From Aphrocallistes beatrix (taxonomy: Eukaryota > Porifera > Hexactinellida > Sceptrulophora > Aphrocallistidae): a stretch of 64,000 nt of DNA. The notes below the pieces were generated by a model that did no database searches, was not told the DNA's origin, and saw only the letters and a program-made list of their open reading frames with translations. Positions 1 through 8,535 of the stretch are shown one piece after another (position 1 is the stretch's first letter; each line of letters starts with the position of its first letter). Location: positions 3,805,925 to 3,869,924 of the forward strand of contig OY725488.1 of assembly GCA_963281255.1 (NCBI GenBank), read 5' to 3'. The translations under genes were made by a program, and so were the position numbers.

Positions 1-53
1 ATCAATTGGAAATTTAATACAGTTAAACTTGCAACCTTGCCCTATAATGGCTA

Positions 54-215
54 ACAAGAGCGCTTCGCTTGTTTGCGCTGCGCGGCTTGCGGACACTGCG
101 TATCCGCAGAGTCGCCGAGCAGGCACCTGGAGTTACTCAATCTAACCTATTTTGGTTTTTTTTCATTATATAAATATTGTAAATTTTTTTCATTATATAA
201 ATATTGTAAACAATA
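54..215 (-). repeat. Helitron-type 3' end, second subfamily
   Basis: Read on the minus strand this ends in the GC-rich hairpin block typical of the Helitron family in this window (AAGCGAAGCGCTCTTG-like terminus). The sequence inward of the hairpins differs from the main family: it shares an ACTCAAT stretch, a T-run and ATAAATATTGTAAA with 13985-14105. This suggests a second subfamily that shares only its 3' end with the main one. Confidence 0.6.
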
Positions 216-600
216 GTTAACGAATAATTTATCATTTAGGCCTGAAAATATGATATTCGAAATCTACACCCCTGTTGTTGTAAGTTTCGGGTTTTCTAAC
301 CCGTCATAAATATACCAACTGTCTTCATACCAGGTCTTCAGATAGAAGTGTATTCCAGCATGGAGAGTAAAACAAATTATATTATATTGAAGTTGTTCTT
401 TATTGTATTTGATTGATAAAGTGTCCTCAATTTGCTTTGGGTGGATGTTATGTTTCTTATTTTCTTTTTCTTGAAATTTGTTAAATATTTGCTCCTATAT
501 ATCGACATTTGAGGCATTCGAAGCCTGAGCTGATTGGTTAATCTATAGATTTCTGACAACCATCCTTAAAATTATATGTTGAAGATAGGTCAAGACGTTT
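216..600. other. AT-rich interval, nothing recognised
   Basis: Only short chance frames are seen. The minus strand just right of this interval is a TE fragment (605-820), and the right part of this interval may be its decayed continuation, because a CxxC pair is readable on the minus strand near 500-530. Confidence 0.4.
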
Positions 601-604
601 CTCA

Positions 605-820
605 GAGATACAACAGCAACATTGGAATGTAATCATATATAGGTTGAAAGAAAGGTCAATATTCATAAAGAATTCCGCTAGTTTTCCATCGTATCCGAAG
701 AAGTCAAATTTGGAATCAGTTAGTCGAACCTTTAGTTTGGGAGCAAACCAGTATCGTAAAGTTTGATTTTCGACTAGCTTAATGATAAATTGCGTATAAA
801 GGGATAGAGTAATTGAAGAT
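605..820 (-). pseudogene. Fragment of Ginger-associated C-terminal (USP-like) domain
   Basis: The minus-strand translation contains LRYWFAPKL, then FDFFG, then a Cys cluster. The spacing is the same as LRFWLARKL and FDFFG in the Ginger-like protein at 3005-4249. It is a diverged second copy of that C-terminal region only, with no integrase part nearby, and it is fused in frame by chance to Helitron sequence on its right. Function is lost; it shows that the C-terminal module recurs in this genome. Confidence 0.55.
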
Positions 821-832
821 AATTTAATTGAT

Positions 833-950
833 TTTAAAATCACCAAATTTGTCAATTTGTAAATTTTGATGCGTAATGATGACGTCATAACAAAGTAATG
901 GGTCATCATTTTTTAAAGATATTCGCATAATAGTATGTGAGGTGTATTAA
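833..950 (-). repeat. Helitron internal fragment
   Basis: Carries the family's internal block (AATGATGACGTCATAACAAA) in minus orientation. It abuts a plus-orientation copy at 951, so the two parts form a rearranged, head-to-head pair. Confidence 0.75.
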
Positions 951-1353
951 GCTCAGAACAAAATGTTGACGCATCATGGAATTAAGAAGTCATTGTCACA
1001 TTTTTAAAAGTTAAGCAATACAGTTATTCGAGCATAACTCGGCCATTATAGGAGATAGAAGGCTGAAATTTTAATAAAATCTGTATATTAATATACCACA
1101 CATATGATGCAACTATCATCAAAAAATGATAAGACATCACTTTTTTATGACGTCATCATTACTCATCAAAATTTTAAAATTAGATAAATTCGGTGATTTT
1201 TCGTGCGATATCGATTATAACAGTAGGACAGACGTATTCAGAAATGTCATCTCCCTTTTAATTGATCACTGTGATCCCAGGCGCCCACAGGGCGCCTCCG
1301 GCGGACAGAAAGTGTCTGCCAGCCGCGCAGCGCTTGCAAGCGAAGCGGGCTTG
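951..1353 (+). mobile_element. Non-autonomous Helitron, 5'-truncated
   Basis: Runs from the AGCTCAG block through the ATGACGTCATCAT palindrome to the 3' hairpins and the CTTG terminus at 1350-1353. The 3' region shows AGGCGCCC..GGGCGCCT and GGCGGACA..TGTCTGCC inverted pairs. The next base starts another Helitron copy. Confidence 0.8.
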
Positions 1354-1376
1354 TCTTTACTATTAAAACTCTATTA

Positions 1377-1417
<41 letters not shown>

Positions 1418-1418
1418 T

Positions 1419-1465
<47 letters not shown>

Positions 1466-1467
1466 TA
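1354..1467 (+). repeat. Helitron 5' end with TA and GATA microsatellites
   Basis: Begins TCTTTACTATTAAAACTC, the family 5' end, directly after the preceding copy's CTTG with no spacer. It continues into (TA)n and (GATA)n repeats. The Ginger-like element is inserted in this microsatellite; the Helitron family sequence resumes at 5037. Confidence 0.75.
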
Positions 1468-1840
1468 TGCTACGGAACATGTTGACATTTGGAAGATGTT
1501 AACATTTTATTTTCAATTTGTTTAATGTATTTTAGACGGCTTCCCTAATGCTTTCACTTTCACATGATAAACATCTTTGATATGTCGATTTTGTAACTGT
1601 TTACATTTTAAATATGTTTACTACCTGATACAGATGGGAGGAACAGGTGCAATAATCGAACTATCGAGAATCAAATTTAAAAAAATAATAAAAATAATGA
1701 TAGATCTTATTTTCTTGACTGCTTTCGTCCTGGTACAGATGGGGCAGATAGATGATCTATCTTTCCTGTTTGTTATAAGAGCCAAATAAATTATAAGCAC
1801 ATATAAAAAATCTTACTTTCCTACACGTACTTTTGTTCAT

Positions 1841-2947
1841 ATGTCTGATATTCGTTTAAATTACCACCATCGAAAGTTTGAAGACGAAGTACTGGCTAAA
1901 AAACAGGAGCCAAAGTGTCGTATCTGGAATAATAAAGAGATAGAAGGGATAATCGAGCAACTCTGCGATCCAAGCGGGACGTATCCCCGAGCTGATCGAT
2001 CCCTTCAGCATTTTCGCGTTCTTAATGTATTGGAAGTAAAGGAATTGCGCTATATACTAGATCCTTACAATAAAGATAAGTTCTTCCAAGTTGTTTCGTT
2101 CGAAGACCTGTTCGATAAACTGTATTGGTCGTGGGAACAGACAGGATTTGCAGGATGGAAACCAATTCACCATAATTTAAGGGAACAAGGTATATATATC
2201 AGTGTTGGGTTAGTGAGGCTATTCTTAGAGCACAGCCCGAGCCATCAGGCAAGAATTTCCAAAAAGAGTCAGAAATCTTTAGTAACAAATCCAATTCTGT
2301 CTACAAGCTTTGGCTCACGGGGACAGGTTGATCTTATCGATATGCGTACTGTGCCAGATATCGGATTTAAGTGGATTTTAAATTACCAGGATCACTTCAC
2401 TAAGTGGGTAGTATTAAAACCACTAAAACAAAAATGTGCGGAAGAAGTTGCCAGCAATCTTGTCACAGTCTTCTATTCACTTGGTGCACTGAACATACAC
2501 CAGAGTGACAATGGCAAGGAGTTTTATGATAGACTTCTATTGGAAACTCTAAATGCATTGTGGCCATCAACCAAAATAATACATGGAAAACCTAGAAAGC
2601 CACAATCCCAAGGCTCTGTTGAGAATATTCTTCAAAGTTTGTCAGAAAAAGAAGGCCATTCTCATTGGGCTAAGGAATTGGACAGAGTAGCAAATATGAA
2701 AAACACAACACTACATACGATTCTGAGTACCAGTCCATATAAGGTTATATATGGCAGAGATCCACCTCGAGGACTTCGAGATTTTGATATTCCTTCTACA
2801 CTTCACGATTCAATCAATACAGTTGAAGATCTTAGTTCAAAGTTCCCAAGTTTTGAAACTGAACTATTAAGCGATAACGAAGACATTACATACAGCGTAG
2901 AGGATGTTGGTTCACCTTTTATCCCAAATACCTCCCAAATGGAATAA
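1841..2947 (+). CDS. Ginger/KRBA2-like integrase (DDE transposase), first part
   Basis: 368 residues from an ATG. The core matches the KRBA2/SCAND3-type integrases derived from Ginger transposons: GQVDLIDM with catalytic Asp164, QSDNGKEF with Asp223, and QSQGSVEN with Glu261, a 37-residue D-E spacing. IHGKPRKPQSQG precedes the Glu as in relatives. The N-terminal zinc-binding region looks lost: relatives carry His and Cys pairs where this copy reads EHSPSHQ. A TAA at 2945-2947 ends the frame, but the same frame continues open through 3005-4249. This is therefore either one gene with a single nonsense mutation or two adjacent frames. All three catalytic residues are intact. Activity is uncertain. 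Confidence 0.8.
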   Translation: MSDIRLNYHHRKFEDEVLAKKQEPKCRIWNNKEIEGIIEQLCDPSGTYPRADRSLQHFRVLNVLEVKELRYILDPYNKDKFFQVVSFEDLFDKLYWSWEQTGFAGWKPIHHNLREQGIYISVGLVRLFLEHSPSHQARISKKSQKSLVTNPILSTSFGSRGQVDLIDMRTVPDIGFKWILNYQDHFTKWVVLKPLKQKCAEEVASNLVTVFYSLGALNIHQSDNGKEFYDRLLLETLNALWPSTKIIHGKPRKPQSQGSVENILQSLSEKEGHSHWAKELDRVANMKNTTLHTILSTSPYKVIYGRDPPRGLRDFDIPSTLHDSINTVEDLSSKFPSFETELLSDNEDITYSVEDVGSPFIPNTSQME

Positions 2948-3004
2948 GTATCTCTTTCTGAAAATATCGATAGTGATAATGGCTCGGACCATTATGATGT
3001 AACG

Positions 3005-4249
3005 ATGAATTTTGATCTTACAACATTGGGAGCTACAATGGATCAAATATCTGAAGGTATGTCTTGTTCAATATGCAATTTTCCACTAGGAAGCGAATTC
3101 GTGACTTGTTTTTCATGTTCAAACGTTGGGCATAAGTATTGTTTTAGCCAAGATTTGGTAACATTACACCATTTTTGCGTAAGTCCATATTGCGCTAAAA
3201 TACTGAACCAAAGCAAAATATGCACACTTGCTCAAAGGGGCCAAAAGAGGCAAGCAGAAAAGATGCTTTCTGATACTGCAAAGTATTTACCAGCAGTTAC
3301 CATTGGCGATAATGTCAGGGTCTCAATTCCCAAGGTTGATAGGGGAAAACTTGGAGATAAACACTTATTAGGTGTTATCACTGATATAAGTGGAATCTAT
3401 TACACAATTGGAACAAAAGAAGGTGTCCTGAATCGAAAATATACCAGAGGCGAATTTGAACTTTGGAATGGTTCTACATTTCTTCAAGTTAGTGATATTC
3501 CTAAAACTGAAAGCACAATGCACACCATTGCCAGATCAGTTACCTTAGGTAAAAGAACTTCTTGTCAGTGTAGGGGAAAATGTAATACAAATTACTGTTC
3601 ATGTAGAAGATCTGGTTTCACATGTTCCAGCAACTGCCATTCCAAAATAAGAGGTAAATGTAATAATGCAATCTCACCACCAGGATCTCCTAGTGAGCAA
3701 CACGAAGAGTGTAAATATAAAATTGAGAGTTCTACTTGTACAATGAATTCAGTAAAAATACAACGTAAAGATAGCAAGGAAATTGTTGATATTTCAGGTA
3801 ATGAAGATTTCATCAATGGACTTGTAAAAAAAGATGAAATATTTAATGACAACATATTAGATACCGATAGTTCTGATAGTGAACCTTTGATAATGGATAC
3901 TGGGAGATTAAGCATTCCATTCGCTGAGATTGAGCAGTATTTCGCAAGCTGGGGAGGTTGTTACAAAGGCATCAACTTGTGTAACACAAGTAATGTTGAT
4001 AATTTCATAACTCTAATTAGTCTCCGACTTCACGAATTACAAAGAATACTGACCTGGCTTGAAATAACGATCCAAGATGACCTGAGGAAAATTATATCCG
4101 ATATTCTAAAATTGAAATTCGATTCGCTACGTTTCTGGCTAGCGAGAAAATTACAAGTCAAGTTTGAGACTGGCACATTCGATTTCTTTGGATCCGAATA
4201 TAGAATTGTTCAGATTTTCGTTAATGCTGGACTAATCGTCCAGAAATAA
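3005..4249 (+). CDS. Ginger-like transposase C-terminal part: zinc finger, CXC motif, USP-like region
   Basis: 414 residues in the same frame as the integrase, 57 bases after its stop. In order: a Cys/His zinc-finger-like cluster (residues 21-63); a region with GDNVRVSIPKVDRGK (101-115), diagnostic of the KRBA2-like C-terminus; a tesmin-type CXC cluster (187-219); and an acidic linker. From about 305 there is a block with NTSNVDNFITL (327-337) and FDFFG (392-396) that resembles the N-terminal half of USP-like (peptidase C19) modules in TE proteins. If so, the position usually held by the catalytic Cys reads Ser here. The C19 assignment is inference from motif order. Confidence 0.7.
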   Translation: MNFDLTTLGATMDQISEGMSCSICNFPLGSEFVTCFSCSNVGHKYCFSQDLVTLHHFCVSPYCAKILNQSKICTLAQRGQKRQAEKMLSDTAKYLPAVTIGDNVRVSIPKVDRGKLGDKHLLGVITDISGIYYTIGTKEGVLNRKYTRGEFELWNGSTFLQVSDIPKTESTMHTIARSVTLGKRTSCQCRGKCNTNYCSCRRSGFTCSSNCHSKIRGKCNNAISPPGSPSEQHEECKYKIESSTCTMNSVKIQRKDSKEIVDISGNEDFINGLVKKDEIFNDNILDTDSSDSEPLIMDTGRLSIPFAEIEQYFASWGGCYKGINLCNTSNVDNFITLISLRLHELQRILTWLEITIQDDLRKIISDILKLKFDSLRFWLARKLQVKFETGTFDFFGSEYRIVQIFVNAGLIVQK

Positions 4250-4263
4250 GAACGTACATATAA

Positions 4264-4671
4264 GTGTTCACACTGTTCAAAAATTTTCTCACAAGTTTTC
4301 AACACACTATTGACTCTAAACTAATCCCTAAAAAGTGCAAGATATGTCAATGTAAAAATGAAAACTTTCAAAAAATGGGAAGTATGTTTCCTCAACTTTC
4401 GCCATTGTTATTCATAGACGCAGGACACCTGCGAGTGGAAGTGAATGATATTGATCCATACATTACCTTGGAGCATGAAGATACAATATTGACTTTCAAG
4501 CATATTGGTCATTCACTCATCTATGGAAACCACTTCACACTCCAAACCTTTATAAATGAAAAGCTTGTCTCATATGATGGAATCAGAAGTCCTAAGATTC
4601 AAGTTGAAGAACCATCTAAATTTCCCGAAATCGCTAAAATTAATTTTATCGCATTTATCTTAGTCGTTTAA
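4264..4671 (+). CDS. Continuation of USP-like region in another frame
   Basis: About 135 residues in a different frame from the preceding part. There is no ATG at its left edge (GTG), so it most likely follows a frameshift or a small intron near 4250. It has a CKICQC knuckle, then PLLFIDAG, then GNHFTLQTF and VSYDGI. The order Cys knuckle, hydrophobic strand, HFT and YDG resembles the His/Asp half of USP-like domains. With the preceding frame it would complete such a module at the C-terminus of the transposase. The terminal inverted repeat begins about 280 bases later. Confidence 0.55.
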   Translation: MFTLFKNFLTSFQHTIDSKLIPKKCKICQCKNENFQKMGSMFPQLSPLLFIDAGHLRVEVNDIDPYITLEHEDTILTFKHIGHSLIYGNHFTLQTFINEKLVSYDGIRSPKIQVEEPSKFPEIAKINFIAFILVV

Positions 4672-4976
4672 TTAATTGATAACATCCCTTAGTATTCTTG
4701 GATCATCGTTACATTATCTGTCTTAGCATACACACATATATACTACTGTATCACAACTGTAATAATAAAGTATAGATTAGTACCCTAATTAGCTTTTATA
4801 ATTAACTGAAGAGGACTTGGATTAATTAATATGGCATTTGCGTGGGGGTGCGGTTTTCGGAACCTATAAAGGTGTGAGGTAGTTACGATGAAAGTTTTAA
4901 TTAAACAAAAGGTAAAAAAATGAAATTGAAACTATTTCGGAAGTCGTATAAATACATTAAACAAATTGAAAATAAA

Positions 4977-5008
4977 ATGTTAACATCTACCGCGGTAGAT
5001 GTTAACAT
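4977..5008. repeat. Perfect 32-bp palindrome in right inverted repeat
   Basis: ATGTTAACATCTACCG followed by its exact complement, centred on CCGCGG. The left inverted repeat lacks it: there the corresponding motif occurs once. It is a local inverted duplication of terminal-repeat sequence. Confidence 0.9.
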
Positions 5009-5048
5009 CTTCCAAATGTCAACATGTTCCGTAGCATATATATGTATA

Positions 5049-5623
5049 TCCTTACTATTAAAACTCGATTATTGTATATCCTTACTATTAAAACTCGATT
5101 ATTGTATATATATATATATATATATATCTGTAACGAATTGATTGAAGAAACTGCCGGGCGCAGAAGGCTGATTTTTGGCATGTGGGAGTCTTTTGGCTAT
5201 GGCTCCAGTAAGTTCTGAGCTCAGACGAAAATGTCGACTCATCATGGAATTATGACGTCATTGTCACATTTTTAAAAGTTAAGCAACACAGTTATTCGGG
5301 CATAACTCAGCCATTATAGGAGATAGAAGGCTGAAATTTTAATAGAATCTGTATACTAACACGCCTCACATATGATGCAACTATCATCAAAAAATGATGA
5401 CTCATCACTTTGTTATGACGTCATCATTACTCATCAAAATTTTAAAAATTGACAAATTTGGTGATTTTTCGAGTGATATCGATTTTAAAACTAAGATGGA
5501 CATATTTAGAGATGATATCTCCTTTATAATTAACCAATTTCACCCCCCAGGCGACCGAAGGGAGCCTCTGGCGGACACGAAGTGTCCGCCAGCCGCGCAG
5601 CGCAAGCAAGCGAAGCGGGCTTG
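5049..5623 (+). mobile_element. Non-autonomous Helitron, full length, with doubled 5' end
   Basis: The 5' terminus TCCTTACTATTAAAACTCGA occurs twice, at 5049 and 5079, as a 30-bp direct repeat. It is followed by (TA)n, the AACGAATTGATTGAAGAAAC block, the internal ATGACGTCATCAT palindrome, the 3' hairpins and CTTG ending at 5623, then T. Confidence 0.85.
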
Positions 5624-5849
5624 TATATACAGATACACACAGCCTACGTAACTATAGCCTTTTCACGGTATTTAACCATGGATTACTTCAAGTCTTAAGT
5701 GCAAAATACAAATTGAATAGCATATCTATATTTTGCTGAAATTTAATTGAGTGTAATGAATATTAATACAAAAGAGGTGGATAATTGTGATAGTTCTCTC
5801 TTACTACAAACTAAACATGTATACGAATAGTACTTCATATTAATTATGA
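5624..5849. other. Short intergenic interval
   Basis: No recognisable coding or repeat family. Confidence 0.4.
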
Positions 5850-6178
5850 CCCAATCTCCCGTGTTTATGCTGGATGTTTTCTTGCTTTAGCATACTTCTT
5901 TGCCCCGATTGAGTGCACACTAGGTTTTCTAGTGCAATTTCACTCAATTCTTGCCTCTTCTTTACCGTTGTTTCGAGATACTGACTGGATGACCCTGTAA
6001 CTTTTGTTGGAGTATTACCAGTGCTAATGAGCATATCGATTGGTGCTCTCTGCTGACGGCCAAACGCCAACATGTGTGGAGATAGTATTTTACTCGACGC
6101 GTTGTCCAGATTATTGCAGTAGAAAGTAATTTCCGGCAACAACGATGGCCAGGAACCCTTTTTAATAGGAAGGATGTA
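5850..6178 (-). pseudogene. Ty3/gypsy integrase C-terminal fragment
   Basis: The minus-strand frame reads WPSLLPEITFYCNN, then SPHMLAFGRQQRAPIDML. This has the form of the region after the catalytic Glu in retrotransposon integrases (Trp-x-x-Leu ... Tyr-Asn ... Ser-Pro ... Phe-Gly-Arg ... Arg-x-Pro). No protease, reverse transcriptase or LTR is next to it. It is cut by the MITE at 6180. A related fragment lies at 45800-45970. Confidence 0.65.
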
Positions 6179-6179
6179 A

Positions 6180-6419
6180 ACAGTAAACTGGGGCGATTTT
6201 GGCCCTAAGAGGTGTCTTTGTCCCACGATAGTAATTTTAATAAAATATACTCAAACTTAGAAATATTGCGGTTTAAATATCTTTGGATATCTTCAGAGTT
6301 TCATTCAACATATTATCAATGTGATTGCATTAACTCATAAGTTTGAGTACATTTTATTACAATTGCTATTGTGGGACAAAGTCACCTCTTAGGGCCAAAG
6401 TCGCCCCAGTTTACGGTAA
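6180..6419. mobile_element. MITE, GTAAACTGGGGCGA family
   Basis: About 240 bp with long terminal inverted repeats: CAGTAAACTGGGGCGATTTT at left and its complement ending at 6418. It has no coding capacity. Further copies are at 44873-45166. Confidence 0.85.
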
Positions 6420-6680
6420 ATAAAATTATGCGAAATTCGGGAAACCGCACGTTAATGCTTTGCATAAATAAAGCTATATACGTTTATAATCAGTAAATAG
6501 CTTTTCTTCTTCATTGGAACTTTATAATACTATTATACATTATAATGTGAAACATCTAAGACCCCCCTCCCCCAAAACACACCTCAGCAGTAAAATTTTA
6601 CATTACATTTTGGGGTGAGGAGCCTCTATTTATTGGCGGGGCCCTATAAGCATATTCTTAAAAAACATTATATATATTTA
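6420..6680. other. AT-rich interval, nothing recognised
   Basis: Contains a C-rich run near 6565-6580. No frame or repeat match is seen. Confidence 0.4.
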
Positions 6681-7073
6681 TACTACCCGGACCAAAGGAT
6701 TCGACCATCACGAAAACTTCCATACAAATAGTAAATTGGATCTATGCAAAAAAGGAACATGTATTTAAACAGTACAAAATTTCAAATCCGTATTCTACAC
6801 ATTATAATTACTCATAATTGAGAGTCTCAACCCAATTACTTATTCTCATGCAGAAAATTATCAACCTCTGCCACTTTGTGTCATTAATCGTCATCATCTA
6901 TAATGGCTGTGACAAGTAGCATCTTGCAAGTATCAAATGTTGATATTTATAATTTTGGGAGTAAGTAATTAAGAGTATTCCTTACAGTACATATTCCATT
7001 ATGAATAGACCCACTTTATAATATTTGTATTGAGGTTTCTGTGGTGGTCGAATACTTTTGTCCGAGTAGTGTA
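6681..7073. mobile_element. Tc1-type MITE
   Basis: Inverted ends related to CCGGACAAAAGTATTCGACC; the right end reads TTTTGTCCGAGTAGTGTA. No transposase. Same family as 60960-61443 and the truncated copy at 40346-40530. It lies directly beside the Helitron end that cuts the mS22-like gene. Confidence 0.8.
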
Positions 7074-7116
7074 TATATACAATATATACACATTAATCGA
7101 GTTTTAATAGTATGGA
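7074..7116 (-). repeat. Helitron 5'-end fragment cutting a gene
   Basis: On the minus strand the sequence TCCATACTATTAAAACTCGA starts at 7116, the family 5' end. It begins about 13 bases after a candidate second exon of the mS22-like gene (acceptor AG at 7130-7131). The rest of the Helitron is replaced by the Tc1-type MITE. Confidence 0.7.
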
Positions 7117-7197
7117 ATATAATTTCTACCTAAAAAAAATAAAATAAGTTCTAAAAAAAAGTTAAAATCGATAATGAAGTGAAAATACTAGAATTAC

Positions 7198-7875
7198 CTT
7201 CAACATTTGGTCTCTCTCCAAACTACTAGCTTCTTTTAAGATCCCATCCAAATTTCGAATCATAATTAATTTAGACGGGGGTGATGCAATATCCATTTTA
7301 GGAAATGAAAAAATAAAATTATCAAAAGGAACAGAGATAGTAGATAAATCAACAAATATATGCGGTGATCCATCATAATCCCGGAGGAAAGAACTTGAGG
7401 ATATATTTGCAATGCAATCATGAATAAAAGAACTAATTATTTCACACTCAAAACAAGATGATTTATATCTCATAATCTCTGGAACATGAAGGTAACATCG
7501 TAAATCAGTAGTTGGGCATATTTTCAACTGAACTGCTGATTGATCGTTTAAATTATATAATGGAATATCTTTCGAATCAAAAACTGTTTTGTCAAATATG
7601 AAAGGTTGAAAAAAATTTTGGTTATTACATTTATTTTGGTTCAGTGATGAATTAAATAACAATTCAAATATGTCCATTCGATCATAATAATTAAAATCAC
7701 TTGGAAGAACACGAGACAATTTAGAACGTGGTATAGAAAAACGATGGTCAGAAAAATATAGATGTGATATAATATTAGATAAGCGATTACAATTAAAAGC
7801 AGGAAAAATACTTGGTAATTTTGGGAAGCAAAACGAAATGATTTCAACTGAGAGAACAGAATATAGAGAAAACAT
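7198..7875 (-). CDS. MRPS22: Probable mitochondrial ribosomal protein mS22, 5' part
   Basis: Read on the minus strand from a real ATG at 7875. The N-terminus is poor in acidic residues and suits a mitochondrial presequence. The strongest match to animal mS22 (small mitoribosomal subunit) is HIFVDLS followed by KLIMIRNLDGILKEAS and ERDQMLK, mirroring the family's phenylalanine-valine-x-Asp-Ile, valine-Arg-x-x-x-Gly-x-Leu-x-Lys-Ala-Ser and Glu-Arg-Asp-x-Met run. The order of weaker blocks upstream also agrees. A GTAATT donor follows MLK at 7197, with TTTTTTTTAG acceptors at 7151-7152 and 7130-7131. The C-terminal third of the family is not found: after the second acceptor only a few codons precede a Helitron 5' end. 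The gene is thus either broken or continues elsewhere. Confidence 0.55.
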
Positions 7876-8128
7876 GACTCAAAAATATTAGCTAAAAAGT
7901 TAAAGCAAATAGAATAAGTCAGCAGAAATGTGTTGTTACAAGCTTAAAATAGTTCAAAGGTGTTTACAGGGTGACAAATAAGTTCTGCCCCATAGTTTGA
8001 TGTAGTCTATTTCTTTACTAACCAACCAAGTCAAGTAATATTGCTGTAACATCAGTTACTATGTTTATTGTAATCATATTTCTAAGTTATTTCAAACAAT
8101 CGGAACCAATTAAAAATTTTTTTGAATC

Positions 8129-8487
8129 ATGGAAGAAGACAGGGCGGCTATTATTAAATTTTATCTTCAAGGGAAAAGTCCGAGCGAAATTTTGAAATGT
8201 ATGGATTTCCCCAAAACGCGACGTAAATTCATTAACCGCACTATCAAAAGGTATAGGGACATTGGCAACACCACAGACAGGGTAAGAAGTGGACGTCCCG
8301 TCTCTGCAACCAACATACGGAACAGAAAGGTTGTGCGGAGTTGGATTTGGGGAAATCCGCGAAGTTCGATGCGAAAAATAGCGTCAGAAATTAAAATCTC
8401 TAGGGAATCTGTCCGTACAATTGTAAAAAGAGATCTAGGCTTATTTCCTTATAAAAGAAGGAAAGTTCACTTTATTTCGGCAGCGAT
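8129..8487 (+). pseudogene. maT transposase, N-terminal DNA-binding half
   Basis: From an ATG, about 120 residues with a helix-turn-helix start (MEEDRAAIIKFYLQGKSPSE), a GRPVSA hook and a second helix-turn-helix, ending at the PYKRRKVHFIS stretch just before where the first catalytic Asp should come. The frame then runs into inverted sequence and stops. The reading is otherwise clean, so the inversion looks recent relative to the family's age. Confidence 0.8.
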
Positions 8488-8535
8488 TAACTTGTAATTT
8501 TGCTGAAAGTTATCTTAGTACATACAGATTCATTA

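Larger units (their letters stand above)
1468..5036 (+). mobile_element. Ginger-like DNA transposon with integrase gene
   Basis: The ends are inverted repeats of roughly 75 bp: TGCTACGGAACATG at 1468 and its complement ending at 5036. TATA flanks both sides (1464-1467 and 5037-5040), a 4-bp target duplication as expected for Ginger elements, which use a Ty3/gypsy-type integrase but have no reverse transcriptase. The interior holds the integrase reading frame, a Cys-rich part and a USP-like part (1841-4671). The element sits inside Helitron microsatellite sequence, so it is the younger insertion. Confidence 0.85.

Noticed and set aside
1380-1466. Poly-Tyr/Ile frames in TA and GATA repeats
   Set aside because: Simple-sequence translation only.
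3592-3915. Minus-strand frame across the Ginger gene
   Set aside because: Shadow of the plus-strand transposase.
5394-5651. Recurring frames with the words GDRREPPADTKCPPAAQRKQ
   Set aside because: They appear in every Helitron copy because they translate the 3' hairpins. They change frame and strand freely and have no gene-like conservation.
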